From the NCBI GenBank assembly GCA_003439945.1, contig QVRM01005925.1, positions 611,001-675,000 of the forward strand: 64,000 bases of DNA, read 5' to 3'. The stretch is from Dermanyssus gallinae. Its lineage: Eukaryota > Arthropoda > Arachnida > Mesostigmata > Dermanyssidae. Within the stretch, counting starts at the first letter, position 1. Each line of letters opens with the position of its first letter. The notes under the pieces were generated by a model. The model was given only the letters and a program-made list of their open reading frames with translations, was not told the DNA's origin and ran no database searches. Below, piece after piece: positions 35,261-46,959 of this stretch. Position numbers and translations under genes: made by a program.

Positions 35261-35904
35261 TACAACGACACGAGCTAGTAGTAGAAGGGTATGCATTCCT
35301 AATAATGGGTAGCACTGAGCAAGAGACAACTTGATGAAGATATTCGATGGCACTGAGAGTCCGGTCCGAACCCTGATCGAGACCTACCCCATGAGCATGA
35401 GGCAGGTTTCTTGTACACCGTCGGATTCCGATTTCAGACAGCAAATGGATTTACGCATACACGTACACCGGGTGCAGACCGTATCAGCCTTAGGGTGTAA
35501 TCGCGTCGTCCTTCCCGCGAAGTACAATAGACGACCTTTCACAAAACCTTCGCCTTCAGAATATGTACGACTTCAAGATTCCGGCGTGGGGACATACCTG
35601 CACGCTCACTAACGAGTGGAATAAACAAATAGTCCCACAGCTTATGACTATCACTAGAGAATCACAACTAGAAAGTTGCGTGCGTTTCAGATAGCAAAAA
35701 GCTAAAGCTAGGAACGTAATCACGGTCAACAGCGCCTAAGAGCCACAAAGTAAAATGTTTATAGCAGAATCGCGTGTTAACCAAATAATGTTTTTAGATC
35801 TACGAATATTTTTACAGCGTATTAACGAGGCTCTTGACATCACTCAGTCCAGTAGAATATATATTTGTTTGCCATTCTATGGAGTTAACAATTATTCATT
35901 TTAG
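35261..35904. other. Unassigned DNA
   Basis: A 93-codon plus-strand frame (35331-35612) and a 92-codon minus frame overlap; neither is recognised. Confidence 0.45.
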
Positions 35905-36210
35905 AGTTAAAAACATTTTTAGGAGACTATTTTTAACTCTAGATCATCATCCGTCTCTTACGGGTTTCGAATTAATCCTAAAGCATATCTTCAAGGCACC
36001 GGGGCTGGACATATTGAGATATCTAGAGTTTCCCCAACAGTCATTGTGGCATCATGGCCGCTAACTCTCAACGGTATGGCTTATCATATGTATATTACCA
36101 ATGAGCATTGCTCAAAGAGAATTCGATCAACAACAGAGATCAAACCGGCGACACCCCGGTAGATAACAACCATGACTAGCGCACTAGTCCTTTAGACCAC
36201 GCCGCCACAA
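35905..36210 (-). mobile_element. tRNA-derived SINE, family 2, copy a
   Basis: Reading the minus strand from about 36210, GTGGCGGCGTGGTCTAAAGG matches the D-arm/A-box region of class II tRNAs (Leu/Ser), and GCCGGTTTGATC about 50 bases on is a B box. The anticodon arm position holds a short palindrome (GACTAG...CTAGTC). About 200 bases of unrelated body follow (down to about 35905), shared with copy c and partly with copy b. It is a relict, not a tRNA gene. Confidence 0.75.
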
Positions 36211-38739
36211 TTCATATATTTGCCGAGTGCTTTCCTTCATATACAATAGTATTGTTTTGGTCACGGTTTAATTAAAATATATGGCAACTAACATTTTTGC
36301 TAGTTTAAGATTGTAGATCTGTGATAATAGTTAGGCCACTCGTATTATAGCATACGGACAGTATTTGTCGCATTGGAGATCGACATATTGGCTATATGTT
36401 CAAAAATTGGGGACGCATGAATCCTTTAACTACGTCATTTAACTACGACTTCAGTTCGACGTGGTCGGCTATATTAAAAATGGTCGACCTTTTTGAGCAA
36501 TACCCACTGTATTTCTAGGAAATAGTAGCCTGTATGTTTTTTGCTATTCTACGCGTTTGATGTGTCACTTTTCACGGGCGATGGTGACTAGACTGACGTA
36601 TTTCGTTAAGAAAAAAAGAGTTTAAAAGTGTTTAGAACTCTTCTTGACGAACTTTGCAGTAATGAGCATTGTTTCTTTTCTAAGGAGAATCGCAAAGCGT
36701 CTGAGTGTGAGAAGATTCTGCGTGTGCTTAAAAATCGAAATGCGAAAAAAACGAGACGTTATGAATATGCCAAGATGAGAACCAAAAAGCTCTCCATCGT
36801 AACGAAATGTCAATCGAACCTGATGTCGCGTCTCTGGAAGACGATACGAATACAAATACCTTTGACGGCTCTATGTGATTGGAGGTCATAGACAGTTTCA
36901 TGTGGAGCACTTCGAAATTTATAACCGTCGACTATGTCGTCATTAATATAAAAAAGGTAAGCGTTGCCAAGATTAATATTTGATGAGGTGTCGACTGACT
37001 CACTCACCTTAAAACTAACCGGGTGAGACAACTATTTCTTTTTTCCGCCTTTCACAGGATCAAATAAATAAGTAGTTCACGTTACTTGAAGCAAATCAAT
37101 GGTGGTAAGGATAAATCCTGGCATCATATGTGTACACAGTCCAACTGTCCAAAAGCAACGATCTGTTTATGTTGACTGCTTTTGTGCAGTCTAAGGCGTA
37201 TGTCACCATTCAGCTTCTATTTGATCTGAATTGTTCGCAAATATAAGAGGAGACGCAAAGTAAACCAATATGATAAACACGAAAAACAATTTACCGTTTA
37301 TACGATTGTTGTGAAACACAGAATGAAAAAAGCGAGAAAACAAGAAGCAGTGCAAAGTAGTGCTCATAAATATAATCGAAAGATTGCTTCATATATTGAT
37401 TGCCAAACTCTTGGCAAGGATGAAGGTTAGCGACACGGGTGGTTGCCCAGAAGCCCACCACATTGGAAAGGCGCTGCAAAAGACTGCCGAGACCATCCAT
37501 ACGTGACCTTTTGCGCTCTCCTTCACAAAATGAATGACAGCGTGAAGGCGAATGCGGGAAGCCCGGAACTTTGCGACATGTACGGGCTGCAGCAAAAAAA
37601 ACAGGACAACGGCAATCGAATCCCCGTAATCAGAGTAAAACGATTTTATCCAAATTGCTTCAGTAGATCTCTCGGGGTGTCAGGCTAAACGTGCCGCTGT
37701 TTTCCACGTCGAGTATAAGAAGGTATAACATAGTTGTGCTTACCGAGACACGGACTTCTAACCCAACGGTAACATTTAACTGCAATCAAGCTAAAGGTCC
37801 AGGCCCTCAAACAAACTAGATCAAAACTAGCGAGTGGTGTAACAGCCTTATGTGGTAGCTAGTCTGATTTAGACACGTACTATACAACAAAATAGCCTTT
37901 GTTCTGGAAGAACACGTTTAAAACATCAATGCAATCTATCTAGTCTTTCGATAGAGCAGTATTTCTCAACTAAAGAAACTAGTGCTTCGTGTCGATGTGG
38001 TATATTCACGGAAAGAATTTAACTTAAGTGCCTGATTGGCGAGGCAGACTGCAAGCAAACCTTAAAACCTATTAATAATCCGTCAGTGCCAGGGATGCGT
38101 ATTGTAGCTGTTATTAAGGAACACGCATTTTTACCCATTATTCATATTATTGTTGCGATTGCTGTACCGGGCAACAGTAGGTACATTCGAACACAACAAG
38201 CATCTGGAAATATTAATGCAATGACAAACCGGACATCCTACATGCGATGGCCGCTATAGTCTATGGTCCGAGCGTATCCGGTGCGTCTTAAAATGGCTTT
38301 ACGCGAAATTCTCCCTATGTTAGTTACGCACATAGTGGTAACTTATGCCAGTTGTATGAAAAGAGCTTTTAAAAATTCCGAATGTGCTATGTGTATAACA
38401 AACTTACAACCGCCATATGCAAGGGCTGGCCCTTTAGACAACTTACGACCGCCAATGCGATTCATGCGCCTCGTCTAGGAAAACTGAAGGTCCCGACGGA
38501 ACGAACGGCACCGATAAGCAGCACCTTTTTTCAATCCTATCGCCCTCATCGACGAAGTCTATAAGGCCCCCAGTCTACCAGTGAAATAGAAGGCAGATGT
38601 TCCCAGTGTCACTCTAAAAAATTGTCGCGGCGTGTTTTGGGTAGCTGGTGCGCAATACGTCCCTTACTTCTGGGAAATAGCTCGATTGCAGGTGCGACTT
38701 TGGGTGTGGGAGTCTATTTTCTGAGTTCGTTCGAATATG
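36211..38739. other. Unassigned DNA
   Basis: Open frames of 60-87 codons only. One at 36628-36891 (plus) is Lys/Arg-rich, but I recognise no domain. Confidence 0.5.
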
Positions 38740-38885
38740 AGAAAAGTGTTCTTTTAGGGACCGCCCACAATTGATTAAACTGTAGCACATTTATTGTTGG
38801 CATATAAATTAATTTTCTTATACACATACATAGTACATAATGTCATCCATTGTCTGAAACAGAAAAACAGGAACGGCAACTACGC
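38740..38885 (+). repeat. Dispersed repeat, partner at 29080-29300
   Basis: Same order of words as the partner (TTCTTTTAGGGACCGCC..., ATGTCATCC...CTGAAACAG), diverged. Confidence 0.55.
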
Positions 38886-40078
38886 CCATGTCTGCAAGTT
38901 CGAGATCGTCGTCGCCATTGACAAACTTAAGGAGATTAATTATTATTGTTGTTTGATGTTTATTCACCAAGGAGATTAATAAACACAATTATCTGCCCTA
39001 ATCATAAAATAACCATGTACGAGTACACCTATTTTAAGATACATTAAGAGTGTCAGAGGTAATTCAACTTAGATATAGTTTTAATATTATACTACTTAAT
39101 ATAACGTTTGAGTGATCTTCTGGAATGAGAGCCATGAAAGGAATTTAAAAAAGCCTGGAAAATTAGATTTAATCATCGCAAGACGATTAGAAAGTAACTA
39201 ATGATTCGTCGATCCAGTGATGACTAAATCCGTCACTAGTGACATTCCTTGTACTACTTACTATAACTTTGTCCGATTAGAATATTTCCATTTGTCAGCA
39301 TGCATTACAGTAGAATAAGTGAGTTTTTTTAAGTGCGTTTCATTTACAATATCTAATGTGTATTAGACCATTATAGTCGCGTAGTTCGTAAGGTTTAAAG
39401 CCCGTGTAAGCAGCACTGGAACATCCATTACATTGTTTTTTTTTAATTTTTGCACCGTGTTACCTAAATGATATACCTATGTGTTAAAAATAATAGTGAC
39501 AGGCCACAAAAAGATATTTTGAGAGAATGCTCAGGAATCTGGCCGAGGTATATAGAGGTTAGTAAAGCTTTCGGTATAGTTCGGTATAGGCATATGCATC
39601 TATACATATATACATATGCGTGTGTTTGCGTGACCGTTCATGTAGAAACTCGTGGAGGTGGTTACGTGTTGTCTGTGTTTGCATTGTAGGTGACGATGTA
39701 TTTTTGAGCATTGAGTTATTTTGAGTGTCATACATTTTGTGTTATTGGAATGGTGGTTTATTTCATTAACCTGGATAGTTCCTGGCTGACTGATGTAATG
39801 TGTTCTCGTATTTGTTTTTTAAGTTGTCTAGTAGTCTCGTTTTGTTGCTTCCACTGTCTCAGTCTTGTGTTCTCTAAATTGCATGTTGGCATGCTCTGGT
39901 GAAATATCGGTGACTTGATCGATAGTAACTCTCCACCGGTGCATGATATATCTAGAGTTTTAGCTTTAATGCCTCTAAGTCTTGTTTAGCTTAATATTGC
40001 CACGCTCCTTCTCATTTTCTTTGCAACATAATTGACATGTAAGTGATAGGTTACTCAAAATCACCATTCTCAAATATT
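38886..40078. other. Unassigned AT-rich DNA
   Basis: No gene recognised; includes a T-run near 39437 and TG-rich DNA near 39600. Confidence 0.5.
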
Positions 40079-40324
40079 TCATATAATCATATCATATCAC
40101 GTTTATTGAAAAAAGGGTATTACATTAGAAGAAAATTCGTTTTAAATCTATGAACGACGTGCAATCTTCTAGGCAAATGAGTTGTTCACAACGTCCACAC
40201 AAGCAACCCCGTGATGGTAAATGGAGACGCCACTCTAGGAATTATGTGGTTTTAGAACAAAATACCTAGTAATCATATTATGACGCGTTAGCTGTTTAAA
40301 CAGGCGGTAATCGGCGTGGGATTG

Positions 40325-40545
40325 TTATTCGCTAACACCAGGCAATGTGATACGCTCGCGTGGTAGACAACACCGACGAGCAACTCGTTTCACAAATTTA
40401 TCCTGCACGCTCTGCAAAATGTTAACATCTGTTTTATAGAATGACATCCATACGTGAGAGCAATACGTCCACTTTGGTACCACTAAGATTTGATACAGCC
40501 TCAAGCACACATTATGATCCTGTGCAATGAATATTTACTTGCCCC
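40325..40545 (-). pseudogene. LINE RT C-terminal fragment
   Basis: LRLYQILVVPKWTYCSHVW followed by LQSVQDKFVKRVARR matches the block LY..LV.P..EYCS.VW......LE.VQ..F.KR found just after the palm of CR1/Jockey RTs. It lies at the right place and strand to be the 3' coding end of the 40079-43570 element. Confidence 0.75.
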
Positions 40546-40700
40546 TACATAGATTTGATCGTATTGGTTCGTTCGATTTTTTTTCCAGCTCTGGCAAAGT
40601 GCATATTAACAATATTAACAAATCCTTTCAGTGTTGTTCGGTTTGCATAATGTCATAACTTACTTGGGTCGACTTTGTCAGTACACCGAGTACCCTTTAT

Positions 40701-41197
40701 GTGTTTATTGATTGTCATCCAATCTTTTTTGGCCAATACGGGGGGACCGTTCTGCACGAGGACCCCCGGGCCGGACGGTTAATGCCCCGGGTGACACCCG
40801 ATGGTACCGACCGGGACGCCTGCTGGCTCGGCTTAATAGGCAAAATGAGTGGGAAATGGCCACACGAAAGCAGACCACCGGTCGGGAGGACCTTCTGGCC
40901 CCGTAATCACGGGGAACCCCTGCGCTGGAGTAAGTCTAACTCCCCTGTAAAAGGGGGACGGTGCAATATTCTGGTGTGTAACGCGGAATCGCGAGGTGAA
41001 CCCGTCCAATCGGTACGGTGGAGTAGTGTGGTACCCCCATTCCGAACCTCGATAGGGGGGAGGGTGGGGGAGCTGCTGGCCTGTCAATTCGGGCTGGCGG
41101 GCACTCCCGTCAAAGGCTCGCGCGTATTAAATCGCGGGCGGCGGGAGTGTAAGTATTTCTCTCTTTTAGTGTTTATTGATTGTCATCCAATCTTTTT
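40701..41197. mobile_element. GC-rich 439-bp insert flanked by perfect 29-bp direct repeats
   Basis: The repeat starts GTGTTTATTGATTGTCATCC and is present at 40701-40729 and 41169-41197 without a mismatch. The insert between them is far richer in G and C than the host LINE and contains G and C runs (CCCCCGGGCC, GGGGGGAGGGTGGGGG). It has no poly(A), no inverted termini and no long recognisable protein. One repeat copy plus the insert removed, the host LINE linker reads on (KDWMTINKH then IKGTRCTDKVDPSKL). This is a target-site duplication made by a staggered cut, most likely by a retroelement; the element type is unknown. Confidence 0.85.
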
Positions 41198-41679
41198 GTC
41201 ACCGACAACTTTAGATGCATAACAGGCGTCTTTGGCTTTTCTGAGTTGTGATTTTATTTGATTTTTTAGCGCTCTATGTTGTCTGGTAAGGCTCGGTTAA
41301 GCCATACGTTTTTTGAACAGTTCGTCTTTCTTTCTCGCATTTTTAAGAATTTAATTTGTAATCCATGGTTTCAGTATAGTATGCTTTGCGCTTGTATAAG
41401 AATGTTTGCGTTGTGTTGATCTGTGTCATACGTTTAGAGTCTTGTCATGATGATTTCGCACAGTGTTTCCGGTCATCTAAGTGTTTCAATGTACTGCTCC
41501 AGTCATTGGTTTCTGATTTCACTAACACATCTTCAGGTGTTCGATGTTACAGTAGGTCTATTGCCAGAGTGTGTATGCTTTCGTGTTATCTCCATAGTTA
41601 GGGTGATAGCGTGATGCTCTGATATTCCTCTATAAGACTGTCTTGCAACTTATTGTCCTGATGTTGGCAAATACCGGAT

Positions 41680-42200
41680 TTACGATGGCGGAACTTTCAC
41701 TGGTTGTTCTTGTTGCCCCTGTCTGTAAGAGTGTAAACCTTTTTCAGCCAATGCATTCACGTAATCTTGGCTAGTTCCTGTTGTCTTGCTGACAACGATG
41801 TTTGCATCTGTGATGATGAATTTGTTTGATGATTTACCGGCTTCGCATAAATTCTGTGAAATGTTTTGGTGTCGTATAAATGTTGTTTGGTGATCGATAA
41901 ACATCTATAAGTTAAATAGTTGTGTTCTCTGTCATTATTGATATCATGCAAACATCTGTATTTTCTATAACTATTTGTACTTGTGTGCTTTCGTACTTGC
42001 TATTAACAAATATTGTCACTCCGCCTGCTCTGCTTTTACTTTCGGGCGAGAAGTGCCCGGCGTAGCCGTCGACGCTGAAGCCACAGACATGGCTTTGGCG
42101 AACCCACGTCTCCGTGTGGACAAGAGCGTCGTATCTTGCAGCTGAGAGAGCAAATTAAGAAGCAGCTCAAAATTGGCTGGTAAGCTTCTAATATTGAATA
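41680..42200 (-). pseudogene. APE endonuclease domain relict of the LINE
   Basis: Near 42180-42070 the minus strand reads LLNLLSAARYDALVHTETW followed by SVDGYAGH and SKSRAGGV: the TETW and DGY...GG blocks of APE endonucleases. Further on, KFIITDANIVV and DYVNALAEKGL match the LGDFN...Y.N.L...GL block (the GDFN core is degraded to TDAN). Several stops and frameshifts break it. Confidence 0.75.
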
Positions 42201-42629
42201 ACTAAAATAATTAAAAATAATGTACTGGTCTCTTTTTTGTGATAATCGTAAATAAATAATGTGTTACATTTAAGTAGTTTTTCCATACGTATGTGGCCCG
42301 CCTTGGAGAAGACAGGAAAAGGTCATTAACAATAAGGCAATAAAGGTAAACACCAATGGTTGGAACTAACAAATCGTATTGCAGTATCATTATCATATCT
42401 TTTCACCCCAGATCATCATCCACATATATGATGTGGCAACAGAAGTTAGTTGTTAATCAATAAAGATTTGAGTGAGAGCTATGTGGGTGCATTAATAATT
42501 AAGAAGTCAGTATTAACGGCAAAGGTGTATGGGTCATCAAAATATATGCGATCAACTAGGAATATTACCTTCGTAGATAAAGTAATTGCAATTTCAGCTA
42601 GATCATTTAGGTTTTACTAATATTTAATT

Positions 42630-42661
42630 ATTTGTTTTGAGACTAACAAGTGTCCTGAAAC

Positions 42662-42724
<63 letters not shown>

Positions 42725-43570
42725 TTTGTTGCCGCTGCTTCTCATGGTGTTTTTGTTTGAGAAACATGCTGAGTTGTGAGCGGGCTGTTCCTGTTGCCGA
42801 TGCGAATGATTGCTCTTCGAGCGTTTTCTTTGGTATCCACTGTGACGATAATGGCGTTTGTGTGCAATTGTCTGGCTTTATGTACAATTTTCGTTTAGCT
42901 TCTCTGATGTTTATCTTGTCAAGGTTAGCTGCGACAATCAACTGGTTAACTAACTGCACGGTGGTTGTTGATGGTCCTTTGGCTGACCCGGGGATCGTGA
43001 GCAACACAAAATCGCACATTAGTTGTCCCTGCCCTAGCATAAGTAGTTATTTTCAGTGATGTAAAACGAAAGTGTACCGCTGGAATATGGTTATACGAAT
43101 AAACCCTAATATAAAAAATAAATAAAAAGCATAAGTAGTCCTGCAATACTCGTGTAGCTCAGTGTTGAAGTCGAGGTGCCGGCCAGCTCCACCTTCTCAG
43201 TCCTTCGCTGCAGGAGCTGTATATTGTTTTGAGTAGTATAAATGTGCTGGACATTTTCGGTCATTGCCGTCAGTTTCTAGTTTAGTACCGCAATTTTTTG
43301 TTGCATTCTTAGTATAGCAGTGATCGTGTCGTTGATTTGAGTCGACTGATCTTGAATTGCCGTAAGTGTGCTGGACGTGGCTTGTTGGTTGGGCGGGCGA
43401 TTTAGCCGTGCCTAGGCAGATTTCGCAGATCCACTTGTTAGGAGGTGGTAGTTGGGCTTCCTCCGTCTGTCCCCAGCATGCCGGATGCACAATTTTCTTA
43501 CAGATCTTGCAATCTAGGACTTTGTCTTGAATGCTACTTTTTTACAGCACAGTTTACACTCGTCACAATA
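42630..43570 (-). pseudogene. ORF1 relict with PHD-type finger and coiled coil
   Basis: Minus strand: CKICKKIVHPACW...PNKWICEICLG, the C-x2-C...H-x2-C...W-x-C-x2-C half of a PHD-like zinc finger found in CR1/L2 ORF1 proteins. After a frameshift near 43370, STLTAIQDQSTQIND and similar words form a heptad-like coiled coil; a later frame (43040-42720) has SSQWIPKKTLEEQSF before a (TA)n tract. Role in the family: RNA binding and multimerisation. Inactive here. Confidence 0.65.
42664..42720. repeat. (TA)n microsatellite
   Basis: Pure TA tract within the LINE ORF1 relict. Confidence 0.95.
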
Positions 43571-43590
43571 GATTTGTTTCCTTACTCGTT

Positions 43591-43617
43591 TATTATATAT
43601 ATATATATATATATATA
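43591..43617. repeat. (TA)n at the 5' edge of the CR1/L2-like LINE
   Basis: TA tract directly outside the readable ORF1. Confidence 0.9.
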
Positions 43618-44109
43618 CAAACCCTTACACCTAAACATAATTACAGCCATATTGTTTTGGTTCATCACTGTATGACTGATGGTATGTCCAGGTGTATCAA
43701 CCGATGAATTATGGGTAGAGCAAGTGGGGGAAACACTGCTGGAGAAATTAACATTATGCCTCGACATAGTGGACCTAAAAAGTGACTATACTAAATTGTG
43801 GCCTCTACTGGTGGCTTGACAAGCCAAGTACTAATCAATGCTTAATTGGCGCCTCACAGTTTGTGGGTTATATCCACAGCTCGCACAGAAGACTCGACCT
43901 TCGTCGCGCCTTAGGGACAATCGACTTGTTTGCTGCCAATGCTAACCCGAATGCTAATGCTAGAAGATAAACGGGACAACAGGACAACTCTGGCCATTGG
44001 CGCGAGGTGGCACTTGTCCGTTGCAGTGGAAATATCAATTCAGCCGCAATCTACATATAACGGGCGGCTCCAGGGGCAAAGTATTGGTAAAACCACTAAA
44101 ATGAATAGT

Positions 44110-44111
<2 letters not shown>
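43618..44111. other. Unassigned DNA
   Basis: No gene recognised. Confidence 0.4.
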
Positions 44112-44173
<62 letters not shown>

Positions 44174-44208
44174 ATAATGTTTATTTCACTCAAATTGAGT
44201 ATAATATA

Positions 44209-44294
<86 letters not shown>

Positions 44295-44311
44295 GTTTAT
44301 TTCACTCAAAA
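44112..44311. repeat. Compound (TA)n with an 18-bp duplicated spacer
   Basis: TA tracts at 44112-44176 and 44213-44292; ATGTTTATTTCACTCAAA occurs at 44177-44194 and again at 44293-44310, so a unit of TA tract plus spacer was duplicated. Confidence 0.9.
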
Positions 44312-44473
44312 TACATTTCAAAATGTTTCTTCATGAAGCTCTATTTTCTTCACGCTTCCGACGAGAGAAGTAGTGCAACGATTATCGGTCCAGCGCTGTG
44401 CATTCCACTGCATGATACTTGGCACACCTCTGCAGGCAGAACCGGCAGGTGCACAACTCGTACTCCTCGTGAA

Positions 44474-44477
<4 letters not shown>

Positions 44478-44511
<34 letters not shown>
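44478..44511. repeat. (TA)n at the 5' edge of a LINE fragment
   Basis: TA tract immediately before the readable RT tail. Confidence 0.9.
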
Positions 44512-45401
44512 CATATATAGGCAAATATGCTATGGAATCCTTCTCTGGGGAGGTAGCTACGACGGAATTCTCCGAAGAGCACAAGTGATACAGAATGATG
44601 CAATTAGAGCCATTTTTGCTAGAAGGCGAAGGGATTCGGTCCGTGACTTGCTCATTCGTTTAACCTACTCACGGTAGAAAGCATTTATCCCTGCGGGTTT
44701 CAATGTTAGCGTACAAAATTCGCGTAGTATTGTGCCTATGGAAATTGCATTTGCACTAGTCCCTACCCTGAGTCGAACATCAGGTAGGCGAGCAACAACT
44801 TTTGCAGTGCCCTCTGTATCCTTGAAGTCTAGTCAACACGCACTTGCGTACCGCCTTCCTGAAACCTGGACCCGCATTCCTAAACGCATAAGATGCCTCA
44901 CCACGAAACACCTCTTCTCTCGCGAGTTAAAGCAGTGGCTGTTAATTTCACAGTCGGAACCAGGCGTGTGATCTAGGTATAGTTGGTATTACAAATGTTG
45001 TGCCTTCGTATAAGAGGACACACCTAGTTTGATTGTATTTATACACATGTTTTTAGACATAGTTGTTTGTAAGTTGTGTTGATTGCTGTACTAGTGGCCT
45101 ACTTCGTTTGTGTGTTATATTTGCAAGTTTGTTGCCTCATGTGGGGTTCGGCGTTCTAACAAACGCACCAATTGCTTGCTTTGAAGTTCTTGTGTAAATC
45201 ATTAACCACTGTAATACCATTGTGTGTAAAGTGCTTATACAAAGCACTCCTTGGATTTTGTCGAGAGTAATTATCTGCTATGTGTTTGATTCATATTTTT
45301 TCAACACCATTTTTTTTTTACCGAGAACTTAAGCGTTGTGAAATGCAGTTCCGGTGAATAAACCATGTTGAAATTGAAAATTGAAATTTGAAAAAAAAAA
45401 A
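44512..45401 (+). mobile_element. 5'-truncated LINE 3' end (CR1/Jockey-like RT tail, 3'UTR, poly(A))
   Basis: The plus strand starts with YGILLWGGSYDGILRRAQVI and QNDAIRAIFARRRRDSV, the post-palm block (YG...WG...L...Q..AIR.I) of CR1/Jockey ORF2. After a stop near 44677 it goes on as SGRRATTFAVPSV...YRLPETWTRIPKRIR...LFSRELKQWLL, the usual C-terminus (...LP..IR...F...LK..L), ending in TGA at 44971. A 3' UTR of about 380 bases leads to AATAAA (45357-45362), TTGAAA-like units and A11 (45391-45401). The 5' side abuts (TA)n. Confidence 0.75.
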
Positions 45402-45895
45402 CAGCGTTGTTCTCAACCGCACCTTCAAGAACGGAACTTATGCCTGACAAGTACTTATCTAACGGCTTGGTTATAGAATTAAGGCCAGTTTTTTTACAGA
45501 GCTGCGCAAAACGATATTTTTTAGAAATTAACGTTCCAAAACATCCTTAGGTTTCACAAACGTTCAAACACGCTGTTGTGCAATGCAAGAAAAAACAGCC
45601 TATATGAGCTGCGCTCATTGAGGCTGGCGGTTCACACTAACGATCGGAGGAGAAACTTTTAGTGCGCAGGTCTAGGAAGTACAATAATTGCAGTCTAATG
45701 GCCTTCCATTTCACATTCATAATTTTTTTTCGGCGCTGAGTCTTAGGTAACATTTAACATCTACGGAATCTCTTTCGATTCTCGAGCCAGAAATTGATAC
45801 ACTTGTTTTTATATGAGTGGTTTGAAAACGCTAATGCTATCGGCACTGGCAACAACTAACAGCACCTAGCGTAGGACTTTCACCCCTGAAAAACC
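45402..45895. other. Unassigned AT-rich DNA
   Basis: No gene recognised. Confidence 0.5.
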
Positions 45896-46339
45896 TCAAT
45901 GCTTCCCTCCCCCGAGTATGGAAATGTGTCCCATTACTTCGTGACCCTGGGAGGGGAGCCTCGTGCTTAACCGGCTGGTCTCCCATGGATCTCGTCTTGG
46001 CTTCAACTCACGAACCAGAAGGGGGGCGTCGAGCCATTCTATAGATCGCTGGGCTGCCATAGCCCCTTGCGCAGCACTCTCATCTTGACCACCAGGTGTC
46101 ACCTGTTTGCCTCCTTAGTGCGCGCGGCGAGCACCCCCTAGCCGTGTCCATCCTCTAAGTCCATCCTCGGGACACGGGATGTTGTCGGTCACATTATAAG
46201 GGGGGAGTTTCTGCGGACCGCGCAAGGACGAAACAGAGCAAGCTCGTATCAACGTCGGGGTTTCGGTACAAGCGACTAGGTTTGTTGCTTGCCCGGGGTC
46301 TCCTAAGTCGGGCGTGGCTTATTAAAGAGCTCATGGTTC
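45896..46339 (-). other. GC-rich block, probably 3' part of the R1/Jockey-like relict
   Basis: The minus strand has a 68-codon frame (46102-45896) with SIEWLDAPLLVRELKPRRDP and no domain I can name. Composition and orientation agree with the adjoining RT relict, so it may be that element's 3' end; this is an inference. Confidence 0.4.
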
Positions 46340-46905
46340 AGCCCTTGCTTCTCGGGCTTGCGTGAAGTCCGTCGCGCCATTTGTTTTACGCTTGCTTCTT
46401 TCTCGGGCCAGGAAATCCTAAGAGAACTGGTGAGCCAGGACGAGGGTCGCTTCTGTGCTCATTGTGCGCTACGCCCAGCAGACCCGAAGTGCCGCGCCGC
46501 GCGGAGAGGTCGTCTGTTGCGAGCGTTGCGCAGGACTAGGTCGGCCCACGCCGGTACCGCGTACATCGCCGGGGATTCCGCGACAAACGGTAGCAGGCGG
46601 CGGCGCTCGTTCCCGACCAGATTCTGAGAGGCCTTGCAGACCTTGGCGGATGATATGCTTAATATGCGGGGCACCCGTAATAGCTGTATCTAAGATGACG
46701 CCTAAATAACTGGCAGTTCTTTTGACCGGAACAGAATGGCCCGCAAGGGCCAGGTTGACTCTGTGTCACCCTCTGGTCCGTTAGATAAATTGCTTTCCTC
46801 TTCTTCTGTGGGACAAGCTCTATGTGATGGGCGGTAGTCCATGCCTGTATGTTCTTAGTAGAAATAAGACGATGGGACATGCGGTCGATGTCGCTGCTTT
46901 TCATA
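46340..46905 (-). pseudogene. R1/Jockey/LOA-type LINE RT relict
   Basis: Minus strand: IQAWTTAHHIELVPQKKRKA-IYLT, the block after YADD (W...L...K...LT). Then, after a frameshift, GHSVPVKRTASYLGVILD..TGAPHIKH (YLGV.LD...H) and, in a third frame, NLVGNERRRLL...VAESPAMYAVPAWADLV (S..LYA..W). The order matches the RT-to-C-terminus order of R1/LOA/Jockey elements. Both 5' RT and C-terminal ends are missing or unreadable. Confidence 0.7.
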
Positions 46906-46959
46906 ATGACCTCGCTACCGCTAATCTAAATGTTCATGTACCAGGGTGAGAAAAGTATC

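Larger units (their letters stand above)
40079..43570 (-). mobile_element. Decayed CR1/L2-like LINE with RT core lost and a nested insert
   Basis: The element reads on the minus strand: ORF1 with a PHD-type finger and coiled coil (43570-42630), APE endonuclease (about 42200-41690), EN-RT linker (41500-41200, then 40700-40545 across the insert), RT tail (40510-40325), and a 3' end with AATAAA (40107-40102) followed by TATGA-like units (40100-40079), a tail style typical of CR1/L2 LINEs. The fingers-palm-thumb block (about 350 codons in the family) is missing between about 40545 and 40510. A GC-rich insert at 40730-41168 interrupts the linker. The PHD end meets (TA)n at 43591. Confidence 0.75.

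Noticed and set aside
43148..43165. A-box-like TAGCTCAGTG
   Set aside because: Lies within the LINE ORF1 relict and lacks a B box.
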